NCBI GenBank assembly: GCA_002691245.1
Contig: NZHH01000039.1
Span: 1 to 38,962 of the forward strand
DNA: 38,962 nt
Reading direction: 5' to 3'
Origin: Methylaequor sp002691245
Lineage (GTDB): Bacteria > Pseudomonadota > Alphaproteobacteria > Methylaequorales > Methylaequoraceae
The position numbers were made by a program, and so were the translations under genes. This document shows, one piece after another, positions 34,105-38,962 of the stretch; the stretch's first letter is position 1; each line of letters starts with the position of its first letter. The notes beneath the pieces were generated by a model that saw only the letters and a list, made by a program, of their open reading frames with translations, did not search any database and had not been told where the DNA came from.

Positions 34105-34434
34105 CTAAAATGGAAGTTTCATTCCAGGAGGCAAACCCAAGCCACCAGAAAGTGAGCCAAGCTGACTGTTCATGTCTTCATTAATTTTCTTATTTACATC
34201 GTTGATAGCCGCCACGATAAGATCTTCTAGCACTTCGACTTCATTTGGATCAATCAACGAAGGATCAATATTAATTTTTTTAATTTCATGTTTTCCATTC
34301 ATTACTACTTTGACTGCGCCACCACCAGAGGTGCCTTCTGATTCCATATTTTCAATTTTTTTTTGGATTTCAGACATTTTATCTTGCATTGCTTTCGCTT
34401 GCTTCATTATTTGAGACATATTATTCATAATCAA
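34105..34434 (-). CDS. ybaB: YbaB/EbfC nucleoid-associated protein
   Basis: A small DNA-binding dimer of 109 residues. It has the Met/Lys/Gln-rich N-terminal helix (MSQIMKQAKAMQDKMSEIQKKI), the conserved GGGAVKVVMNGKHEIKKINIDPSLIDP, LEDLIVAAINDVNKKI and the GLGLPPGMKLPF tail. The frame opens at 34434, with other in-frame ATGs at 34428 and 34419, all overlapping the dnaX 3' end. recR follows after three bases. Confidence 0.95.
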   Translation of the reverse strand: MIMNNMSQIMKQAKAMQDKMSEIQKKIENMESEGTSGGGAVKVVMNGKHEIKKINIDPSLIDPNEVEVLEDLIVAAINDVNKKINEDMNSQLGSLSGGLGLPPGMKLPF

Positions 34435-36142
34435 ACTCTTTCCTTTTTTTTAAATTATCAAGATCTTTTATAGAAATTACTTCAGATGAAGGAATGATTT
34501 CAAGAAGTTTTTTAACAATATCATTTTTTTTAATTTCATAAATTTCTAATTTTGATAAATATTCCTCAAATTCTTTAACTGAGTATTTACCCTTTTTCGA
34601 AGATAGTGAAATCATCCATCTTTCTCCTGTGATTTTATTAATTAGATTTGTAGCTTGCCAAAGTATTTTTTTGGAATCATTATTGTTTGAAATACTTTCT
34701 AATTCAATTTCTTTTACACTTTCATTTTCCGATAAACTTACTAGCTTAAAAGAATTCCTAAGATGATAAGAAATTAGCATTTCAGAATTTTTCTCTATTA
34801 TATCTATCAACAGCTTAAACTTCCTAATATTTTTGAACTTTTGAGAATTCTCAAGAGAAGTGGTTGCATTTGTATTTCTATCTATAGCTAAGTTAGTTTT
34901 TGACGCTTGTTCTATGTTTTCAACTTGTTTAACATTAAGATTTTTTATTTTTTTTTCTTTAGAAATATCACTTTCAAAATTTGAAGCATCCTTTCTTGGA
35001 GAGCTCTCTGTCTTTTTTAAAAGTTCAAAAGGTGTTGGTATTATTGAAGCATAGCACAACCTCATAATTATCATTTCAAAACACTGTTTTTCATCAAAAC
35101 ATTTATTTATTTCGTTAGCATACTTTTGAAATAATTCCCAAAATCTAACCATAAAATCCATTTCATAATTTGTTTTAATTTCTTTTAGCGCTTCATTCAT
35201 ATCAAAATCTGAATTGGATAATTTCAAATCTAAACCAGCTTTCATTTTAATAACTTGATACATATAACTCATCATAGTGTTACTTAAAATTTGAATAGAA
35301 ACTCCCTTTTTGTAAAGATCGTCAAAAATCTCAAATGATTTTTTTACATCACCATCACATAAATATTTAAATAATTTAAGAGAAAGGGAATTGTCTGATA
35401 GTCCTAAAACTCCACGGATAGTTTTAATTGAAACTGGGTTTCCTCTTGTAAAGACATTATCAAGAATTGATAATGCATCTCTAACAGAGCCTTGAGAGGC
35501 TTCTGAAATTAAATTACAACCTTCTTTTTCAATATTAAATCCCTCTTTTTCTGAAATTTTCATTAAAAAATTTGATATCTTATCCTCCCCAACCCTTTTC
35601 AGCTGAAATCTTTGACATCGTGAGAGAATTGTTAATGGAATTTTTTCAGTTTCCGTTGTTGCAAATATAAAGATAACGTCTAAAGGTGGTTCCTCCAAAG
35701 TTTTTAAAAGGGCATTAAATGCTGCTTTCGATAGCATGTGCACTTCATCTATTATAAAAATTTTTTTTTTTGCAGAAACAGGTTTATAGTTGATATTGTC
35801 AATAATTTCTCTTACATCAGCTACACCTGTTCTACTCGCAGCATCAATTTCAACAACATCTATGTTATTATCTAAATCAATTGAAACACAATTTTTACAT
35901 TCACCACAAGGCTCTACAACTTTATTATTTAAGTTTGTACAGTTAACAATTTTCGCCAAAATTCTGGCTAGCGTAGTTTTACCTATACCTCTTGTTCCTG
36001 AAAATAAAAAGGCATGGGCTATTCTGTTTAACTTAACTGAACCTTCAATAATTTTACAAGTTTCTTCTTGTCCAATAATATCGGAGAGTTTTTTTGGCCT
36101 GTATTTCCTGGCTAGAACTATGTAGTTTTTAATTTCCGTCAT
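34421..36142 (-). CDS. dnaX: DNA polymerase III subunits gamma/tau
   Basis: DnaX is the clamp-loader motor. The 573-residue full-length (tau) form has Walker A GTRGIGKT (49-56), the zinc site C68, C79, C82, C85, Walker B with IIDEVHMLSKAAFNALLKTLEEPP, sensor ATTETEKIPLTILSRCQRF and the SRC arginine-finger region. A lid and collar domain run to about 370, followed by a divergent lysine/serine-rich linker and tau C-terminus. At codons 396-399 a nine-A run occurs where a slip by one base in either direction gives a stop within seven codons, producing a gamma-like 398-402 residue protein. It starts ten bases after SRP RNA and overlaps ybaB. Confidence 0.96.
   Translation of the reverse strand: MTEIKNYIVLARKYRPKKLSDIIGQEETCKIIEGSVKLNRIAHAFLFSGTRGIGKTTLARILAKIVNCTNLNNKVVEPCGECKNCVSIDLDNNIDVVEIDAASRTGVADVREIIDNINYKPVSAKKKIFIIDEVHMLSKAAFNALLKTLEEPPLDVIFIFATTETEKIPLTILSRCQRFQLKRVGEDKISNFLMKISEKEGFNIEKEGCNLISEASQGSVRDALSILDNVFTRGNPVSIKTIRGVLGLSDNSLSLKLFKYLCDGDVKKSFEIFDDLYKKGVSIQILSNTMMSYMYQVIKMKAGLDLKLSNSDFDMNEALKEIKTNYEMDFMVRFWELFQKYANEINKCFDEKQCFEMIIMRLCYASIIPTPFELLKKTESSPRKDASNFESDISKEKKIKNLNVKQVENIEQASKTNLAIDRNTNATTSLENSQKFKNIRKFKLLIDIIEKNSEMLISYHLRNSFKLVSLSENESVKEIELESISNNNDSKKILWQATNLINKITGERWMISLSSKKGKYSVKEFEEYLSKLEIYEIKKNDIVKKLLEIIPSSEVISIKDLDNLKKRKEFDYE
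34948..34956 (-). other. Nine-A run in dnaX, candidate slippage site
   Basis: On the coding strand nine A residues follow a G (GAA AAA AAA ATA) at dnaX codons 396-399. Loss of one A gives GAA AAA AAA TAA; gain of one gives a stop seven codons on. Thermus thermophilus makes its short gamma subunit by transcriptional slippage at a nine-A run in dnaX, so this site could do the same. A-runs are common in this genome, so chance is possible. Confidence 0.45.
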
Positions 36143-36152
36143 AAAGGTAAAA

Positions 36153-36243
36153 GGAGTTGAAATTTAACCCAATAGAAAACGTTACGGCTGCTTCTTTTCA
36201 GTTCTGACCGGATTGGCGAACCTATTGCCTAAATTCAACTCCC
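36153..36243 (-). ncRNA. ffs: Signal recognition particle RNA (4.5S type)
   Basis: The minus strand carries the SRP RNA domain IV signature: GGTCAG, a GAAA tetraloop, then AGAAGCAGCC. The flanks form one long rod. The 5' end GGAGTTGAA (36242-36234) pairs with TTCAACTCC (36161-36153), and ATTTAGG/CAATAGG segments pair with CTATTGGGTTAAAT. Length is about 91 bases, a small bacterial form without Alu domain. T residues follow the 3' end. Its place just upstream of dnaX is conserved in many bacteria. Confidence 0.93.
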
Positions 36244-36284
36244 AATCTAATTTATCATTTTAAACTCTAATTTTAAATATAATA

Positions 36285-37117
36285 TTATTTTCTAAAGGTT
36301 GATGCTGGGTAATATCCCAATATTCTAACTTTCGTTGAATATTTTTTTAGTACATTAAGAGCATATTTAAAATTTTTCAGATCGGGATGAGATTCAACAT
36401 CAATAATAAAAGAAAATTGTTTAAAATCCTTATTTACAAAAAAACTTTCAAGTCTGGTTAAGTTTATATTGTTTTTAGCAAAACCACCAAGAGCGTTATA
36501 AAGAGATGCTGCCTTATTTTTTGTATTAAAAACAATTGATGTTATGATTCTCTTATTTATGTCTAACTTAATGCTATTTTTTGAAAATATCAAAAATCTA
36601 GTAATGTTATCTTTTTTATCTTCAAAATTCTTTTTCAGAATTTTAAGTCCATAAATTTCTGAAGCCAATTTTGAGGCTATAGCTGCAATATCTTTTTCCT
36701 TGCTTTCCTTGATGTACTTTGCTGCTCCTGCAGTATCCATATAATTAAGAGGTACTAGTTTTAACTTTTTAATATTATTTTTACATTGAGATAAAGCATG
36801 TATGTGGCTGTAAACCTTTTTCACTTTATTCAACTCAATTCCTTCCAGGGTCATCAAATGATGCTCAACTTTTTGATAATGTTCTGCAACAATCTTTAGT
36901 TTAATATTCTCGAGAAGAAAATGCATATCTGCAACTCTTCCTGCAATGTTATTTTCAACAGGAATAATTGCAAATTTTGCTTGACCACAAGACACAGCTT
37001 CCAGCGTATCTTGAAAAGTTTTACATGGAAGTGTTTTATAATCTTTGTAAAGTTCTCGACAAACCAAATCTGAATATGCACCTTTTAAACCTTGAAATGA
37101 AACTTTTTTTTTGACAT
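36285..37117 (-). CDS. pheA: Prephenate dehydratase, with a frameshift in a poly-A run near the start
   Basis: PheA makes phenylpyruvate from prephenate. The catalytic domain has VSFQGLKGAYSDL at the start, FAIIPVENNIAGRVADM and DTAGAAKYIKE, ITRFLIFSK (the TRF motif), then an ACT domain for phenylalanine control (NALGGFAKNNINLTRLES). The uninterrupted frame begins at 37067 only with TTG and lacks the conserved FQGxxGAYS start. That segment lies in frame directly upstream but has no ATG. Adding one A to the nine-A run at 37104-37112 joins it to ATG 37117 (MSKKKVSFQG), giving a normal 277-residue protein. A sequence error or natural slippage are both possible. Confidence 0.85.
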
Positions 37118-37128
37118 TGCTAAGGTGA

Positions 37129-37875
37129 TTAAAAATTATTTTTTTTAAAAATCAATCTAATTTTTTGTAAATCTTTTGCGGTATCGACACTAGGAGGATT
37201 ATATGAAACTTTGACTAATTTAATTTTGTAGTTATTATCGAGAGCACGCATTTGCTCTAATTTTCTTTCTATCTCGTTTTTTGTTTGTTTTAATTGAATA
37301 AATTGTTCTAATATTAAGGGTCTGTAAGCATAAACCCCAATATGATGATAAAAGTTAATATTTTTTTCAATTTTCCTACAAAAATCAATAGCCATTCCTA
37401 CGTTAGAATTATTTAAAATAACCTTTGCTTTCACAATATTCTTATCTTCAATTTCAAGATCTTCTAAATCACAAATTGCAGAACCTATATCAACAGATTC
37501 ATCATTAAATAAATTTATCATTTCCTTAAATAAATCTTTTCTAAATAAAGGTAAGTCACCTTGAAGATTAATAATTAAATCATAATCACGATTTATTATT
37601 TTATAAACCTCATGTACTCTGTCTGTACCACTTTTGTGATTTTTATCGGTTAAGATACATTCAATTTTAAACTCATTACATAACTTTAATATTTTATCGC
37701 TATCAGTTCCAACAATAACTCGACCTATTTTTAATTTTTCTGCATTTTTTGCCACTCTTATTATCATGGGAATCTTATCTATTTTTTTAAGAAGTTTCGT
37801 ACTTAGTCTAACAGATTTCAATCTTGCTGGAATGATGATTACAATACGGGGAGTTTTTTTAATTTTATTGATCAC
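37129..37875 (-). CDS. kdsB: 3-deoxy-manno-octulosonate cytidylyltransferase
   Basis: KdsB activates KDO with CTP for lipopolysaccharide synthesis. The 248-residue protein has the nucleotide loop VIIIPARLKSVRLSTKLL, MIIRVAKNA, VGTDSDKI, LTDKNHKSGTDRVHEV, INLQGDLPLFR, HHIGVYAYRP and a late ALDNNYKIKLV (LRALxNGxxI-like). The start is a GTG at 37875, with no strong ribosome-binding site. pheA follows after about 11 bases if its ATG at 37117 is used. The start is divergent from the relic next to it. Confidence 0.95.
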   Translation of the reverse strand: MINKIKKTPRIVIIIPARLKSVRLSTKLLKKIDKIPMIIRVAKNAEKLKIGRVIVGTDSDKILKLCNEFKIECILTDKNHKSGTDRVHEVYKIINRDYDLIINLQGDLPLFRKDLFKEMINLFNDESVDIGSAICDLEDLEIEDKNIVKAKVILNNSNVGMAIDFCRKIEKNINFYHHIGVYAYRPLILEQFIQLKQTKNEIERKLEQMRALDNNYKIKLVKVSYNPPSVDTAKDLQKIRLIFKKNNF

Positions 37876-37922
37876 AGTAAACGTTTATTTATATATAATA
37901 TCGTACAAACACTAAATTATAA

Positions 37923-38151
37923 TGATTAAATATTTTTTATCTGTAACATCAATTTTGATTGTTTTTTAATCAATTAGATTGTTTGATGGAATCTTTATAA
38001 ATTACGTAATTAGTCTAGTTAAAGAGTTTGAACTAGAAAATATTAATAATAAAAAAGATGAATTTTAAAAAAAATATTTACTAGAGAGTACATAGACAAT
38101 TTATCAGAAAAAGCAAAACTTGAAAATGGAAAGAAATTATCAAAACAATGC
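37923..38151 (+). pseudogene. Broken gene, probably a membrane-anchored cytochrome c remnant
   Basis: An ATG at 37923 opens a hydrophobic segment (MIKYFLSVTSILIVF) ended by TAA. After stops and a shift around an eight-A run (38067-38074), another frame reads YIDNLSEKAKLENGKKLSKQC. The ENGKKLSKQC part closely resembles the stretch just before the heme motif of alphaproteobacterial CycM-type cytochrome c (typically GEKLSKACAACH). It is cut at the first cysteine, whose codon overlaps the ATG of the hisN-like gene. The 73-codon distance from ATG to Cys suits that family, and cytochrome c often neighbours kdsB in related genomes. No intact gene can be made. Identity is inferred. Confidence 0.45.
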
Positions 38152-38927
38152 CAAATGATATTAAAACTTTTATTAAATTTGCAAATTATTTTGCAGATCA
38201 AAGTAGAAATATTTTAAAAAAAAAATTTCTAAAATCATTGAAAATTGAACAAAAAAATGATGGGTCCTTTGTAACTAGTATTGATAAAGAAATTGAATCA
38301 AAATTTAGAGATCTTTTAAAAAAAACTTTTCCATCACATGGCGTTGTAGGTGAAGAATTTGGATTTGAAAACGAGAATAATGAGTATGTATGGGTTATTG
38401 ATCCTCTTGATGGTACTCATAACTTTATTGCCGGGAAACCTCTATTTGGAACACTTATTTGTTGTATGAAAAATGGTGTGCCTTTAATTGGAATTGTTGA
38501 GGTTCCAATTTTAGAAAACAGATGGTATGGAGGAAAAGGATTAGGAGTAAAATTTAACGGAAAAAATTGTATATTTAAAAAAAAACAAAAAAAATTCAAT
38601 GATCTAATTGTCGCTTCAACCTCATTATTAATGTTTGACCCAGCTTATGAAAAAAAAGTAAAAGATATATATAAAAATATCGGATTCCCTATCTTTGGTA
38701 GTGATTGTTATTCTTATGGTTTAATGTTATTAGGTAAAATTGATTTAATAATTGAAGCTAACATGAAACCCTGGGATTATTTAGCACAAGTTTCTTTAAT
38801 AAATGAATATGGTGGAATTATTACAGATTGGAAAGGTGAACAGCTTGGCCTAAAGTCTAGTGGAAAAATCATTGCATCATTAGAAAAAAATCACCATAAA
38901 AAAATAATTGAACACTTAAATAAATAA
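38148..38927 (+). CDS. hisN: Inositol monophosphatase family, probably histidinol-phosphatase HisN
   Basis: The 259-residue protein has the metal sites GEEFG (68-72), WVIDPLDGTHNF (D85, D88) and KPWDYLAQ near 207. The GSDCYSYGLMLLGKIDLIIEA and TDWKGEQLG features are closer to HisN-type histidinol-phosphatases (GDCYxYxLxAxGxxDLVVEA) than to SuhB or CysQ. It would dephosphorylate histidinol phosphate in histidine synthesis, with inositol-1-phosphate as an alternative substrate. The start sits on the end of the cytochrome c-like relic with only a weak GGAAAG upstream. The last 35 bases of the window after it show no gene. Confidence 0.85.
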   Translation: MPNDIKTFIKFANYFADQSRNILKKKFLKSLKIEQKNDGSFVTSIDKEIESKFRDLLKKTFPSHGVVGEEFGFENENNEYVWVIDPLDGTHNFIAGKPLFGTLICCMKNGVPLIGIVEVPILENRWYGGKGLGVKFNGKNCIFKKKQKKFNDLIVASTSLLMFDPAYEKKVKDIYKNIGFPIFGSDCYSYGLMLLGKIDLIIEANMKPWDYLAQVSLINEYGGIITDWKGEQLGLKSSGKIIASLEKNHHKKIIEHLNK

Positions 38928-38962
38928 AATGTTGTATTTAAACTTTTTACTGAAAACTATAT

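Noticed and set aside
1..38962. CRISPR arrays, insertion sequences, prophage or integrase genes
   Set aside because: No regularly spaced direct repeats, transposase or integrase motifs, or target-site duplications were seen on reading either strand.

Overview
The window is a gene-dense, AT-rich stretch of a bacterial chromosome. It resembles the streamlined genomes of free-living marine Alphaproteobacteria (SAR11-like, HIMB59-like or AEGEAN-169-like). This placement is inferred from low GC, 0-50 bp intergenic gaps, frequent overlaps, and alphaproteobacterial gene orders such as rpmH-rnpA-yidC-engB-argB and SRP RNA-dnaX-ybaB-recR. No phage, insertion sequence, CRISPR array or toxin system was seen.

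Region 1 (1-8465, all minus strand) is a PQQ-dependent alcohol oxidation locus. Reading in the direction of transcription it encodes a periplasmic substrate-binding protein, a secreted YVTN beta-propeller, an ABC ATPase and an ABC-2 permease. These are the PedA/B/C-like set tied to PQQ alcohol dehydrogenases. Next come a small secreted cupredoxin-like protein lacking copper ligands and a secreted protein of unknown function. Then come pqqA (short, easily missed), a strong hairpin, and pqqB, C, D and E with overlapping ends. The window edge cuts a further secreted protein with its own promoter; a PQQ dehydrogenase (xoxF/exaA type) is a reasonable but unproven guess.

Region 2 (8515-16061) holds metZ-apaG-trkH on the plus strand. 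Facing it is an ABC-2 permease-argD-argF operon. A recX-like gene and an MscS-type channel follow on the plus strand.

Region 3 (16071-22161) holds the nrdA-nrdB operon (class Ia ribonucleotide reductase without an ATP cone). Its promoter is covered by two NrdR-type boxes 31 bp apart. It is followed by tRNA-Arg(ACG), an OmpA-like lipoprotein gene, and panB-panC.

Region 4 (22217-30297, plus strand) runs ggt, rpmH, rnpA, yidC, engB, argB, a HAD pyrimidine nucleotidase, dapD and dapE. It covers glutathione/peptide turnover, RNase P, membrane insertion, and arginine and lysine synthesis.

Region 5 (30303-38927) holds def-fmt-truA on the minus strand, rmuC on the plus strand, and SRP RNA-dnaX-ybaB-recR on the minus strand. 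Then come kdsB-pheA (minus), a broken remnant that looks like a membrane-anchored cytochrome c gene, and a hisN-like phosphatase (plus).

Points worth a second look are the two uncharacterised secreted proteins in the PQQ locus, two different 7-N5-7 dyads at PQQ-locus promoters, and the pqqA/pqqB hairpin. Others are a nine-A run in dnaX where a slip either way gives a gamma-sized product, a nine-A frameshift at the start of pheA, and the cytochrome c relic. Ambiguous bases (N) cluster in about 830-3345 and 21966-25600, so residues there are less certain.
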